Below are positions 43,537-55,562 of a DNA stretch of 64,000 nucleotides, piece by piece (the first letter of the stretch is position 1; each line of letters starts with the position of its first letter). This stretch comes from Anodontia alba (taxonomy: Eukaryota; Mollusca; Bivalvia; Lucinida; Lucinidae): positions 74,387,182 through 74,451,181 of the forward strand of contig OZ024826.1 in NCBI GenBank assembly GCA_964016985.1, given 5' to 3'. The notes beneath the pieces are model-generated. The model had not been told where the DNA came from and made no database searches. It was given only the letters and a program-made list of their open reading frames with translations. The translations under genes and the position numbers were made by a program.

Positions 43537-45366
43537 CTTAATGATCCTATATCGCTCACTTGAGCAAACAAATTGGCATACTTGAAGTTTCAGCCGGGTT
43601 CACTGCTCTAAGATTTTTGTATAAATTTTATAGCCCTGCTCCCCACCCCCCCCACCCCCCCCACCCCCCCCCCCCCCCGCCGGCAGCCATGTTCTTTTTT
43701 AAAGCATCATGACGGTTTGAACTAAACATTGAAAGAGGGTCACCAAAGGAACATTTATGCAAAGTTATATTGAAATCGGTTTCAGATAAGAAGATTTTTA
43801 AAAATTCCCTTTTAGATATATAGGGAAAATAAGACCCGCCCCCTAGCACGAATCATAATTGCTTGAACAATCTTAGTAGAGGGTCATCAAAGCACAATTC
43901 CTTACAAAGTAATATTGAAATCAGTCAAGTGGAGTCTGACAAGAAGAATTTTAAAGTTTTCTATATAGATATATAGGGAAAATAAGCCACGCCACCTGGC
44001 GGCCATGTTTTTGACGTATCATGAGGGTTTGAACAATCTTGGTAGAAAGTCACCAAAGCAACATTCCTGCCAAGTTACATTGAACTTCTCCAGTGGTTTT
44101 TGATAAGATTTTTAAAGTTTTCTATATAGATCTATAGGAAAAATAAGCCCCGCTCATAACAGCCATGTTTTTTTAACAAATCATGAAGGCTTGAACAATC
44201 CTGGTAGAGGGTCACCAAAGAAATATTCCTACTAAGCTCTATATTAAAATCGGCCCATTGGTTTACGATGAGAATATTTTTAAAGTTTTCTATATAGATA
44301 TATAAGCAAAATAAGCTCTGCCCGCCTAGCGGCCATGTTTTTTGACGTATCATGACGGCTTGAACAATCTTGGTAGAGGGTAACCAAAGAAACATTTCTG
44401 CCAAGTTCTATTGAAATCGGTCCAGTGGTTTCTGATAAGAAGATTTTTAAAGTTTTCTATATAGATATATAGGGACAATACGCCCCCACCGACCCACCCC
44501 ACCCCCACCCCCCCCCCGGCGGCCATGTTTTTTTTTTTTTGACGAAGCACGACAGCTTGAACAGTCTTGGTAGAAGGTCACCAAAGAAACATTTCTGTCA
44601 AGTTATATTGAAATCGGTCCAACGGTTTCTTACGAGAACGATTTTAAAGTTTTCTATATAGATATATAGGGAAAATAAGCCCCGCCCCGCCCCGCCGCCT
44701 CACCATTCTAATCCAATATATGGTTTTAAAGCTGTATTAAAATGTGTATCTTGTAAACAATATATACCAGTTCTTTTATCTCTCAAATAGCCAAAACATC
44801 TTTCCTTTTTGAGTAGTCGCCCAGGTCTCTGCAGTTTGTGGATAATAGTTTTTATCAAATTATGATTCTCCATCAAAGCAATCTAACAAAGCACTTGCTT
44901 CATATAATTTCCATTTAAAAATAGTGTCTTGTATATTGAACATACTATAATCATGATTAACTATACTCACTTTCAAAAAGTATTTGTGCTGTTGGTCAGA
45001 TTTAACATATATGAAAGAAAGAAACACACATATACATATATAAACGAGATATAAACCAGCTTGCACTTCCTGTGGGTCTATAAAAAGATTATTCATACAA
45101 CTTAGTTTCAAAGCACTTGTAAATTTCGAGGAGCTTCTGTTACAAAGCGTCATGCAAACAGATTTTTAAGGGTATCTCAAAACAATATTGAAACTTTGAT
45201 TAACCAAGGATCATTCCTGTGAAGTTTGGTAAAAATCCAAACAGTGGTTTAGGAGGAGATGTCGTTTGAAGAAATTATTTACGGACGGACGGACGCACGC
45301 ACGACGGATGACGGACAAAATGTGATCACAAAAGCTCACCTTGTCACTACGCGACAGGTGAGCTAA
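43531..45366 (-). repeat. AGCTCACCTG-bounded tandem element, about 165-175 bp unit
   Basis: Left end TATATCGCTCACTTGAGC; right end is the hairpin AGCTCACCTTGTCACTACGC / GACAGGTGAGCT at 45330-45366, preceded by GGACGGACGGACGCACGC. In between, about six units with TTGAACAATCTTGGTAGAGG, TTGAAATCGGTCCAGTGG and TTTCTATATAGATATATAGG, each with a GCGGCCATG word. Same family as 50772-54466, opposite orientation. Confidence 0.85.
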
Positions 45367-45373
45367 AACTAAT

Positions 45374-45723
45374 GCCTCTGACATCGAAGCGCCGTTTCTG
45401 GATTTAAATTTAATAATAGCAAATGATATGATCTCTACTAAACTTTACGACAAACGGGACGGTTTAGATTTTGATATTTTAAATTTTTTCAGTTTTTGGA
45501 TGGCGATGCCCCTCATGCTACATCCGATGGTGTATATATTTCTCAGTTAATTCGTTTTGCTAGAGCATTTAGTCAAAGTAATCACTTTAATAATCGAAAT
45601 AAAGATTTATTTGCTTAAATGCTTAAGCAATGGTATCGTTATCATAAACTTCTTAAAACATTTCCTAAATTTTATCGCTGTCATTCTGAAATAATGTCCA
45701 AATATAACGTTACGTTATTTTGA
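45374..45723 (+). pseudogene. Retroelement ORF C-terminal fragment
   Basis: Plus strand reads DIEAPFLDLNLIIANDMIST, KLYDKRDGLDFDILNF, then after one frameshift GVYISQLIRFARA and, past an internal stop, MLKQWYRYHKLLKTFPKFYR. The pattern FLDLxI...TKLYDKRDxFxFxIVNFP...GVYISQLIRYAR is a familiar region downstream of the reverse transcriptase in a retroelement family common in invertebrate genomes; the exact class was not settled. It starts only 8 bases from the tandem element end. Dead. Confidence 0.65.
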
Positions 45724-46388
45724 AAACACCTGCAAGTCAGTATTTCCCAGTGCCGGAAGTATTTTTGATTGGATGACGTAAATCAAAACTTCGACGTAAA
45801 TCAAATCGTACTGGTAAATACCCACTTCCGGAATGCGAATTTACTTGTGGGCGGAGCTTAAGTGCGGGCTTGCTGGAACTGAAGGAAGAAAGAATGTAAT
45901 TGTTGGAAAATTCTCGATCCTATATATTTCTAATCGATTCCAAAGATTTGGCTTGACACATAGGAAAACTAGGGTGTCTAAAGAAATAGATGTATTGAAA
46001 CTTGTGAGAAATCGGCATGCAAAATAGGTCAGGGTATCGTTCTGTGTCAATGTTACTTTCCCCTCTGGTCAGTCATACAACTAGCCTGAAGGTACTACTT
46101 CGTATATTTCTTTTTCAATCGGAAAAAAAAAAAAAAAAAAAAAAAAAAAACGTCCATGACCCGTGTCCCTGTGAGCGCGTTAACCCATTAATACTCATTC
46201 TTATGCATATTATAGAACAAGAATGGCGGAAATCAAACTAGTGTATCCATTCACCTTAACACTATTGTCAACCATGGGCGTAGACAATATTAGAGTTAGA
46301 TATTGCTCCGTTAGAACTGTATAAAAGATCATGGACTGGTCTAATACTATTTTCCATGGACTGCTTAGCGTTATTATAACCACGTATT
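45724..46388. other. No supported feature; poly-A at 46122-46150
   Basis: No exon or repeat recognised. Contains GACGTAAATCAAA twice near 45776 and 45793. Confidence 0.4.
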
Positions 46389-46464
46389 AGCTTTCACAAA
46401 CAAGCTTGGTCTACGCTTAGCACACAAATGTGCTAAGCGTTGACCAAGCTTGTTTGTGAGAGCT
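46389..46464. repeat. Hairpin next to the sulfotransferase splice acceptor
   Basis: 36-bp arms (46389-46424 and 46429-46464) with a 4-base loop; AGCTTTCACAAACAAGCTTG faces CAAGCTTGTTTGTGAGAGCT with few mismatches. It ends 26 bases before the AG of the acceptor, where the branch point and pyrimidine tract would lie. Confidence 0.85.
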
Positions 46465-46490
46465 AAAACTTATTTATCCTTTATTTTCAG

Positions 46491-47596
46491 AAGTGTTGTT
46501 TCCGTTAACAGCTCGATCCGATAAAGATTCTCTGCCTTTATTTTCAGAGCAGACTGTATGTTTTAACGAGACAGAGAAACTGCGGACAGAGCAGGTTCGG
46601 CGCATTCAACATCTCCGTAACGCATGCGATGGAAAGTTTGTGTTCACATCTAGAGTTGCAGTTTGGGGAAGCAGAAGGTTTTATTTTTCGAAGGAATATA
46701 ATTTTATTTATTGTAAAGTACCAAAAGCAGGGAGCACGTTTTGGATTCAACTTTTCAACATATTGGAAACTGGTCCGAACGCAGTTCAACGTATGTTGGG
46801 AAAATCTCGCTACTGGATGCATCATGAAGGGAGACCGACTGTGCTGCCATTCAAAAGCGAGAAATTACGTCAAACAATTTCTGTTCTTGTGTCACGTAAC
46901 CCATACACGCGATTGTTTTCTGCATTTATAGACATAGTATATATGACACCTATGAAATTATACGCCAAAAAAGATGGATGCGTTGATATAACATTCAGAG
47001 AGTTTTTAAATTCCATTGTCGAAGATGTTCGTACAGGTCGACCCCTGAACAGGCACTGGGCACCTATCTATTCTATATGTCTCCCATGTATTCTCAGAAT
47101 CTTTGCTTTAGTGAAGTTGGAGTCATTTTCGTCAGATGTTGAATTTACCTTGAAGCGACTTGGAGTTGATGGTGATAAATATAAAACGATTACAGACAAA
47201 TTGCGTCGCGACAGATTCGATATAACAATTATACCTCGGTACGTGAATGAATTTATAAGCAAACGATGGACCGCTGATGGCTGTAGGAATAAAACTAAAC
47301 TTTCAAAAGGAATCTGGGCGACGTTACAGATGCAAGGGCTTATTAAAGACACAGTGGGATTTCCTAATTATGTAATAGACACTGATGTAGAAGCAGGTAA
47401 TGGCACATTTCTCATTAAGACAATACTTAAAACTGTCAAGGAACACCCTCTGACCTCAGAACAGAGTAAATTACAAAGGCGTCGTGCCTTGATCAAGGCG
47501 TATGCTGGAATAAGTAAAAGCACCATCAATGAAATCAAACGAATTTTTAAGCCAGATTTTATTCTCTTTGAATATTCGGACGAGCCACCGTCGTGA
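46491..47596 (+). CDS. Carbohydrate sulfotransferase, catalytic exon (3' terminal)
   Basis: Golgi-type enzyme expected to transfer sulfate from PAPS to a glycan (HNK-1/chondroitin/dermatan sulfotransferase superfamily, Sulfotransfer_2). The exon is open from an acceptor TTATTTTCAG (46481-46490) to TGA at 47594. It has no upstream ATG in frame; a stop lies at 46457, so translation must enter by splicing, with two leading bases completing a codon. About 368 residues. The 5' phosphosulfate loop is YCKVPKAGSTFW (about residue 75-90) and the 3'-phosphate loop is SRNPYTRLFSAFID (about 130-145). Later conserved parts are RIFALVKLESFSSDVEFTL, IWATLQMQGLIKD and the C-terminal FKPDFILFEYS. Potential N-glycosylation sites at CFNETE and CRNKTK. 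Substrate cannot be assigned. Upstream exon candidate: 28622-28739. Confidence 0.93.
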
Positions 47597-47639
47597 ACTA
47601 GAGTAATTACCCAAAACATTAAGACCCACGTAAAGCTCC

Positions 47640-47870
47640 AAGTGTGGCGAAGATGTCCGTATATCTTACGTCACTGGGCGGCTTACAGCTGGGCAAGGCC
47701 TGCTATCCTTGTAGCAGGTAAGGGTGGATGTTTTTATTTCTTCTGTTTCTTCACTTTCATCCGTGTTCTCTTTCTTCCCTGTCCCTCTCTTTCATCTCTA
47801 CTATCTCTTCTATCTCTTTTCTCATTTTCTCTGGGAGACGACACTAAATGACCCACGTGAATCGTCTGAC
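47640..47870 (+). repeat. SINE-B, truncated at both ends
   Basis: GTGGCGAAGATGTCC..., CAGCTGGGCAAGGCCTGCTA, a pyrimidine tract and CACTAAATGACCCACG. It lies 44 bp after the sulfotransferase stop codon, so it may be in the 3' UTR. Confidence 0.8.
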
Positions 47871-47959
47871 GATTCATATAAAATATCAAGCTTATTTGCT
47901 CTAAAAAAAACTTTCAAAATGTCTTCTTTATCTGTTATTTGCGCCTTAATTGTTAAATT

Positions 47960-48165
47960 AAAACAGTGTAGACCAAAACATATACCATTGCAAACAGTGT
48001 AGCTCCAGATGGGACGGCTCGTAATGAGCTGTCTTACCAGGATCTACAGTTTGCCATTCCGGTTTTGCTTTTACACTGAAACCCCTACTTGAGCAGTAGA
48101 CATGTCCAAATCCACAGATGGAAGAGTCCGTTTCAGAAACCTAGGGGTGAAAGGGTTAAGCAAGT
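47960..48165. mobile_element. P1-type MITE, GGGACGGCTC subfamily
   Basis: The hairpin at 47991-48054 (CAGTGTAGCTCCAGATGGGA) and the end GGGGTGAAAGGGTTAA match 33976-34188. Confidence 0.7.
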
Positions 48166-48207
48166 CCACCAGCCAACCGGTTATGTAATACAAATTGATG
48201 GTTGAAC

Positions 48208-48250
48208 AGCAAACAGTGTAGACCCTCGTCAGACACAGCGTTCTGTGGCC
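48208..48250. repeat. P1 palindrome, half
   Basis: AAACAGTGTAGACCCTCGTC and GACACAGCG only; the second arm is gone. Confidence 0.6.
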
Positions 48251-48441
48251 TACAAGATGCTCAGGCATGTTTGTTCGAATGTTTTAGGTAGTTATGGTAA
48301 TTTTAAATTAAAACTGATATGGCCACTATCTTGCGCATTGATTTTTGACATTGTGCGTCGTGCTTTTAACAACGCAAGTACACAGTGCTTTTAACAACTC
48401 GCATGATGCGTTCGACAGGGTACGTGAAGGAGCACGGCTGT

Positions 48442-48718
48442 CAATACGAAAACACGCCTATTCAAATATATTGAAACTTTCACCACCAAAAACTGAAAGT
48501 TTTCAGATAAAACTTCTGATATTTTTCATGTTTCTGCTCGAAACATAGATTGTGGTACTCGTTAGAACCGCATTGGCAAGGCGGTTCTAACGAGTACCCA
48601 CAATCTATGTTTCTTAGCAGAAATAAGAAAACTAATGTCTACCCCTGTAAACCCCAGTTTTACTATATAAAACCGGGGTTTAAGGGGGTCAAAATTATAT
48701 AGATATGTTTTCGTGATA
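48442..48718 (+). mobile_element. MITE family A, copy 3
   Basis: Ends ACGAAAACACGCCTATTC / ATATGTTTTCGTGATA; central palindrome 48549-48605 with TACTCGTTAGAACCGC. Confidence 0.85.
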
Positions 48719-48804
48719 GTGTCATCCTGCTTACTTTCCTGGACATTAAACCCTCTCTGAAAGGGGGTCTGCCAAAATGGAAAGAATTTCTTTCATTAAT
48801 CCAC

Positions 48805-49072
48805 GGAGTTCTTTTAGGCTTACCCAAATGAGAAGTTTTACTTACTGTGACAGTTTCGGTTCGGTGAACCGTCATCAAAGATGTAACGGGACTTAGACTG
48901 CTTATCTCTAGAGATCCACAGGCCTTTGTTTGCCACTAGTAACCAGTTTACTGGTAAGCAGTCCCAGTCCGGTGATATCACGAGGTCGTTACAGTTTGAT
49001 GATGGTTCTCGATGCGAACCAAAACTGTCACAGTAAGTAAAAATGCTTATTTGGGTAAGCCTGAAGGAACTC
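48805..49072. mobile_element. Inverted-repeat MITE, about 268 bp
   Basis: Left arm GGAGTTCTTTTAGGCTTACC and TTACTTACTGTGACAGTTTC; the right arm is the complement of AAACTGTCACAGTAAGTAA and GGGTAAGCCTGAAGGAACTC. Arms about 100 bp, diverged. Confidence 0.75.
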
Positions 49073-49275
49073 TTTTAGATCAATGTGATATTCTATTTTA
49101 ATGATTAAGTGAATGATTTTTTTTTTTACTTTAGAGTAGATTCCTTTTCAGAACATTTACCACTCTCTAGGTAAATTCAGCAGACGACAAATTGATGGCA
49201 CGTTTTCTTATGTTGTCCAGAAAACAGGTTCTGACATTTCCATTGGAGACAATTGCACGAAATGGTATATCCTGT

Positions 49276-49286
<11 letters not shown>

Positions 49287-49314
<28 letters not shown>

Positions 49315-49330
49315 AAGAAAAAAAAAATGT
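49287..49330 (+). repeat. Poly-A tract
   Basis: A run with G interruptions. Confidence 0.9.
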
Positions 49331-49461
49331 CGTCTACTGAAAATATTACCCAGAGTGCTGAGGGCCAAAATAAAGTTTGTTTTTGTTGACTAAGACTAAG
49401 AACTTTAGAATGGCACTCGCTACTCTTTGGCTTGGCACACAACATTAAGAAAATAGATCTT

Positions 49462-49645
49462 GGACTGGTCAGTTCGGTGTCAGTATAATGTGACTGGATT
49501 GAATATCATATCAAGTGTCTGGGGCTTGATTTTCGGTGAGGCAGCACTCTAGTAAAAGTGAGCATTTGTCACCCTGCCACATCCAGACGCCGTCGCAATA
49601 TGACTGAAAGATTGGCGTAAGCAAGATAGTCAGAATAAAACAAAC
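49462..49645 (+). repeat. SINE-C tail copy
   Basis: TGGTCAGTTCGGTGTCAGTA, GAGGCAGCACTCTAGTAAAA, CACATCCAGACGCCGTCGC and ATGACTGAAAGATTGGC match 40160-40320. Confidence 0.75.
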
Positions 49646-49936
49646 ACGCATCACCGATGGTTTTAATCTTTAAAGCGCTAATCACAGCTGCATTAGACGA
49701 CATTTTGATTTGATTTTTTTTTTTTTTTTCAGAGACAAGAAGACTGAGATTTCATGTGAATTCTGATTTAATTTTAGCGAAAATAAGACTTTGTGATTTC
49801 ATGTGAATCGTATGCCTAATCCAATAGATCATGTGTGAGACATCCTTTAAAAATGTACACAGCGTGATCATCCACCAATGACGAGCCAAGATCTCGCAAT
49901 AATCCTAGATATGAATGGTAAACACCAGCTTTACAA

Positions 49937-50225
49937 GGGGGTGGTCGGGTGGTGCGAAGGTGCTGTGTATCTTACATCACCGGGGCGTCCAACTGATATT
50001 GGCTTACAGTTGGGCAAGGCCTGCTATCCTTGTAGTGGGTAAGGGTAGAGGGGGAATGTTTTTATTTCTTCTGTTTCTTCACTTTCATTCCTGTTCCTCT
50101 TTCTTCCCTGTCCCTCTTTCATCTCCTCTACTCTCTCTTCTATCTCTTTTCTCCCTTTCTCTGGGAGACGACACAAAATGACCCTCAAGGGTTGACGTGT
50201 CGTGAAACCCCAAACACAATCAAAA
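49937..50225 (+). repeat. SINE-B, full length
   Basis: GGGGGTGGTCGGGTGGTGCG to CCCCAAACACAATCAAA, with a perfect 13-bp duplication ACCAGCTTTACAA at 49924-49936 and 50226-50238. Confidence 0.92.
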
Positions 50226-50238
50226 ACCAGCTTTACAA

Positions 50239-50771
50239 ACAATTCAAGATTTGATATCGGCGATGCCAAGAGGGTTGCGCTGCTGGAAGTGGTCACACAT
50301 ATTTTAATACTGACTGGAAAAAGCGACTGGTTTCCGCATGTGTGTGACGTCAGAAATCATCTGACGTAAATGTGGAGATTTTTCAAACATTTATGCAAAT
50401 AATTCCTTAACAGATTACAGTCCGTGATTTGTGAACTGGTTGCCAATTTTTGCCAAACATGTTACAGATAATGTTATTCATCTTTCTGTATCGTCGTTTA
50501 TCATTATTATCCAACATCTTTATACTGTGAGGAAATGTACGTTTGCTCCTTTGTTTTGAGCTGTGCAAAACAGTGCATTACTCACTAATATCCACTTCCT
50601 CCCCGCCCCTCCCACCCACACCCACACACACATACAGCACTCTGAAGGCACCAGTTTAGGCGAGCTCTGTTATCTGACGACAGCTTGTGTTTGATGATAA
50701 GCTAATGATGATTTTCACTCTTTCGGTGCCAAATTTCAGACATTTATCGTTTTTTTTTTTTATTTTTTTTT
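50239..50771. other. No supported feature
   Basis: No coding signal; short C- and T-rich patches near 50600 and 50750. Confidence 0.4.
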
Positions 50772-51340
50772 AGCTCACCTGAGCCAAAGGCGCAAGATGA
50801 GCTATTGTGATCACGCACCGTCCGTCGTCGTCGTCGTCCGTCTGTCCGCCCACAATTTTTAAACAACATGTCCTCCTAAACCACTGAGCCAGTTGTAACC
50901 AAATTTCACAGGATTGATCCTTGGGTAGCACTGACTGAAAATTATTCAAAGATTTGGAATCCATGCAGAATTCTGGTTGCTATGGCAACCAAAAGAAAAA
51001 AACATTTAAAAATCGTCTTGTCAGAAACCAGTAGACCGATTTCAATATAATTTTGCAGAAATGTTCCTTTGGTGATCCGCTACCAAGATTGTTCAAGCCA
51101 ACGTGATTCGTCAAAAAAAAAAAAAAAAAAAATGGCCGCCAGGGGGCGGGGCTTATTTTCCCTATATATCTATATATAGAAAACTTTAAACATCTTCTTG
51201 TGTGAAACCACTCGACCGATTTCAATATAACTTTGCAGAAATGTTCCCTTGGTAACCCTCTACCAAGATTGTTCAAGCCGTCATAATTCGTTAAAAACGT
51301 GGCCGCTAGGGGTGGTGGTGGTGGTGGTGGTGGTGTATGT

Positions 51341-51371
<31 letters not shown>

Positions 51372-53805
51372 CGTGGGGGGGGGGGAGGTGAGCTTATTTT
51401 CTCTGTATATCTATACAGAAAACTTTAAAAAATTTCTTGTCAGAAACCACAGAACCGATTTCAATATAACTTAGCAGGAATGTTCCTTTTGTAACCCTCT
51501 ACCAAGATTGTTCAAGCCATCAATCAACAAAAAACATGTTCGTCAGGAACGGGGCTTACTTTCTCTGTATATCTGTGTAGAAAATTTTAAAAATCTTCTT
51601 GCCAGAGACCACTGGACCGATTTCAAAAAAAAACTTGGCAGAAATGTTTCCTTGGTGACCCTCTACCAAGATTGTTCAAGCAATCGTGATTCGTCAAAAA
51701 AACATGGCTGCTAGGGGCCAGGGCTTATTTTCCCTATACATCTATATAAAAGAACTTGTAAAAATCTTCTTTTTAGAAACCAATGGACTGATTTCAATAT
51801 AACTTTGCAGGAATGTTTCTTTGGTGACCCTCCACCAAGATTGTTCAAGCCCTCATCGCTCATCAAAAACCATAGTCGCTATGGGGCGGAGCTTATTTGT
51901 TCTATATATCTATACAGAAAAAGTTAAAAATCTTCTTGTAAGAATCCACTGGATCGATTTCAATATAACTTGGCAGAAATGTGTCTTCGGTAACCATCTT
52001 TCAAGATTGTTTAAGCCATTGTGATTTGTTAAAATATATCCGCCAGGGGGCAGGGCTTATTTTCCCTTTATATCTATATAGAAAATACGTCAAAACATGG
52101 CCTCAAGGGGGCGGAACTTTTTTTTCCCTATATATATCTATATAGAAAACTTTAAAAATCTTCTCGTCATAAACCATTGGACCGATTTCAATATAACTTG
52201 GCAGGAATGTTTCTTTGGTGACCCTGTACCAAGATGTTTCAAGCCGTCATGATTCGCCAGGGGGGGCGGAGCTTATTTCCCCTTTATATCTGTATAGAAA
52301 ACTGTTAAAATCTTCTTGTCTGAAACTACGGGGCCGATTTCAATATAACTTGGCAGAAATATTTTCGTGGTGACCCTCTACCAAGGTTGATCAAGCAATT
52401 GTAATTCGTCATAAAAAAAAACGAAACAAAAAAAAAAAAAAAAAAAAAAAAAAAACATGGCCGCCAGCGGGCGGAACTTATTTTCCCTATATATCTGTAT
52501 AGAAAACTTTTAAACTCTTCTCGTCATAAAACATTGGACCGATTTCAATATAACTTGGCAAGAATGTTTCTTTGGTGACCTTCTACCAAGGTTGCTCAAG
52601 CCGTCATGATTTGTCAAAAAACATGTCCGCCAATGGGCGGCGCTTATTTTCCCTATCTCTCTATATAGAACACTTTAAAAATCTTCTTATCATAAACCAC
52701 TGGACCGATTTCAATACAACATGGCAGGAATGTTGCCTTGGTGACCCTCTTAAAAGATTGTTCAAGACCTCACGATTTGTCAAAAAAAACAAAACAAAAC
52801 AAAAAAACAAAAAAACAAAAAAAAAAAAAAAAAAAAAAACATGGCCGCTAGGGGGTGGAACTTATTTTCCCTATCTATCTATATGGAAGACTTTAAAAAT
52901 CTTCTTGTTAAACCACTGGACCGATTTCAGTGTAAATTGGCAGGAATGTTTTTTTGGCGACTCTCTACCAAGAATGTTCAAGCCGCCAGGATTCGTCAAA
53001 AACATGGCCACTAGGGGCCGGAGCTTATTTTCCCGATATATCTATTTTGAAAACTTTAAAATATTTCTCGTCATAAACCACTGGACCGATTTCAGTATAA
53101 CTTAGCATGAATGTTTCTTTGATGATCCCGTACCAAGATTGTTAAAGCCGTCATGATTCGTCAAAAAACATGGCCGCTAGGGGGTGGAGCTTTTATTTCC
53201 CTATATCTATATAGAAAACTTTAAAAATCTTCTCGTCATAAACCATTAGATTGATTTCAATATAGCTTGACAGGAATGTTGCTTTGGTGACCCTCTACCA
53301 AGGTTGTTCAAGCCGTCATGATTTGTCAAAAAACATGGCCGCTAGCGGGTCGGGCTTATTTTCTCTATATATCTATGTAGAGAACATTAAAAATCTTCTC
53401 GTAAGAAACCAAGGGACCGATATCAATATAAGATTGCAGAAGTGTTTGTTTGGTAACCCTCTACCAAGATTGTTCAAGCCGTTGTGAATCGTCAAAAACA
53501 GGACAGCCAGGGGGCAGGGCTTATTTTCCCTTTATATCAATATAGAAGACTTTACAAATCTTCTTGTCAGAAATTCAGTATAACTTGGCAGAAATGTTCT
53601 CTTTGTGACCCTCTAAGAAGGGTGTTTAAGCCGACATGATATGTCAAAAAACATGGCCGCTAGGGGACAGAGCCTTTTTTCCCTATATACCTATATAGAA
53701 AAAATTAAAAATCTTCTTGTCATAAACCACTGGACCGATTTCAATATAACTTGGCAGAAATGTTCCTTTGATGTCCCTTTACCAAGATTTTAAAGCCGTC
53801 ATGAT

Positions 53806-53847
<42 letters not shown>

Positions 53848-54466
53848 GGCCGTTATGGGGCCAGATCATATTTTCCCTATATATCTATGTAAAAAATTTA
53901 AAAAACTTCTTGTCAAATACCAACGGACCGATTTCAATATTACTTGGCAGGAATGTTCTTTTGGTGATCCTCTAAAACGATTGTACAAGCAATCATGAAT
54001 CGTCGAAAAACATGGCTGCTAGGGGCTGGGGCTTATTTTCCCTATATATCTATATAGAAAACTTTAAACATCTACTTGTCAGAAACCACTGGACCGATTT
54101 CAATATATCTTGGCAGGAATGTTGCTTTGGTGACCCTCTACCAAGTTTGTTCAAGCTGTCATGATTCGTCAGAAATGGCCGCTAGGGGGCGGGGCTAATT
54201 TTCCCTGTATATCTATATAAACAGTTTAAAAAGCTTCTTGCCAGAAACCACTGGACTGATTTCAATATAACTAGACAAAAATGTTCCTTTGGTGACCCTC
54301 TATCAAGATTCAGTTCAAGCTGTCATGATGCATTAAAAACCATGGCCACTAGGGGGCAGGGCTATAAAATTTATGCAAAAATCTTAGAGCAGTGAACTTC
54401 AGTAGTATGTATGCAAATCTATTTGCTCAGGTGAGCGATATAGGCCCATCATGGTCCTCTTGTTTT
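50772..54466 (+). repeat. AGCTCACCTGAGC-bounded tandem element, about 20 units
   Basis: Opens AGCTCACCTGAGCCAAAGG with the inverse GATGAGCTATTGTGATC, then GTCCGTCGTCGTCG. About 20 units of 165-175 bp follow, with CCGATTTCAATATAACTTGG, GACCCTCTACCAAGATTG and a CATGGCCGCTAGGGG word. Closes with GCTCAGGTGAGCGATATAGG (54428-54447) and GTCCTCTTG. A-rich runs of 20-30 bases sit in several units at the same place, before CATGGCCGC. A (GT)n/G run lies at 51330-51385. Confidence 0.88.
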
Positions 54467-54509
54467 CTTTAAACAAACTATTATCGATCCGAAAATTATA
54501 TGTAAAGTT

Positions 54510-54580
54510 GAGCCGTCTTATCTGGATCTACGCTGTTTGCAAAAGCCGAGTATTATCGCCTTTGGTAGTGAAAGAGTTAA
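54510..54580. repeat. P1-type MITE fragment
   Basis: TGAGCCGTCTTATCTGGATC and ACGCTGTTTGC, then GTAGTGAAAGAGTTAA; one half of a P1 MITE. Confidence 0.6.
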
Positions 54581-54744
54581 GAAAGACGGCTTTGTTTCTG
54601 CTACTGCACTGAACAGACAGCAATTGCTGAGATTTCTTTAATCATTGGCTTTATTGAGACTATTCATAAACAGTTATGAAATGTACAACACTACTTAGTC
54701 CTCCTAGCCCATGCCTTAAACGTGAGAAAACGTATCAACCGACA

Positions 54745-54920
54745 TATACGTCCAACGAATACCCAAATCAGCCTGCGCATCCACGCAGTCTGATCAGAGT
54801 CTTCGTTTTCTACATGAAGAAATTCTGCATTTATGGATATTCAAAATGCACCCAGTGAAGATTCTGATCGGGCTGCGCGAATGCGCAGGCTTATCTAAAT
54901 CTTCGCTGGGCGCACATGTC
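54745..54920. repeat. P2 palindromes, two
   Basis: 54752-54812 (AACGAATACCCAAATCAGCC / GCAGTCTGATCAGAGTCTTC) and 54850-54917 (CAGTGAAGATTCTGATCGGG / AGGCTTATCTAAATCTTCGC). Confidence 0.7.
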
Positions 54921-54936
54921 TGAATGTGTTTTATGA

Positions 54937-55210
54937 CATTACGAAAACATGCCTATTCAAATATACTGAAAATTTTACCACAAAAAAATGAAAATTTTCA
55001 GATAAATAATTCTGATATTTTTCATATTTCTGCTGAAAACCTACACTGTGGGTACTCGTTAGAACCGCCTCGACGAGGCGGTTCTAACGAGTACCCACAA
55101 TTTATGTTTTTGAGCAGAAATATGAAACATAATGTATACCCCTGTAAACCCCAGTTTTATAAAAGTGGGGTTTAAGGGGGTCAAAATTATATAGGCGTGT
55201 TTTCGTTATG
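54937..55210 (+). mobile_element. MITE family A, copy 4
   Basis: CATTACGAAAACATGCC / GGCGTGTTTTCGTTATG ends; near-perfect central palindrome 55037-55101. TATGACATT / TATGACGTT lies at the two edges and may be a target duplication of up to 9 bp, though it overlaps the TIRs. Confidence 0.85.
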
Positions 55211-55379
55211 ACGTTATGGCTCATATGAAAAGGAAGTGTTTGCTGATGAAACTTTTCATCGAAAAAAAAAAAAAAATACGAATCAACAAATATTATCAGT
55301 ATAAACTGAACAAGTTGGCAGAGGCAGATAGCAAACTCGGCTGATAGGTCGGTAGCAAAATCGGCTGATAAACTCAGCC

Positions 55380-55562
55380 ATTACAAACTTGACGCATATT
55401 AACCAGGAAAAAAAACTACAACAACAAAAATAAAAACAACAAAGAACAACAACAACAACAACAACAAAAAAATCCACAAAAAAGTTTCAGCCATTAGTCA
55501 TAAGTACATATTGAAAAAAATGTTTTTTTTTTTTTGTTTGTTTTTTTTTGTTTTTTTTTTTC
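55380..55562. repeat. AAC- and T-rich low complexity
   Basis: ACAACAACAA runs followed by T runs. Confidence 0.85.

Noticed and set aside
52572..53105. 177-residue open frame
   Set aside because: Spans several units of the 165-bp array and an A run, giving poly-lysine; no domain, just repeat.
54937..55210. 9-bp target duplication TATGACATT/TATGACGTT as proof of family-A superfamily
   Set aside because: The other copies do not show the same length and the bases overlap the imperfect TIR, so the superfamily was left open.
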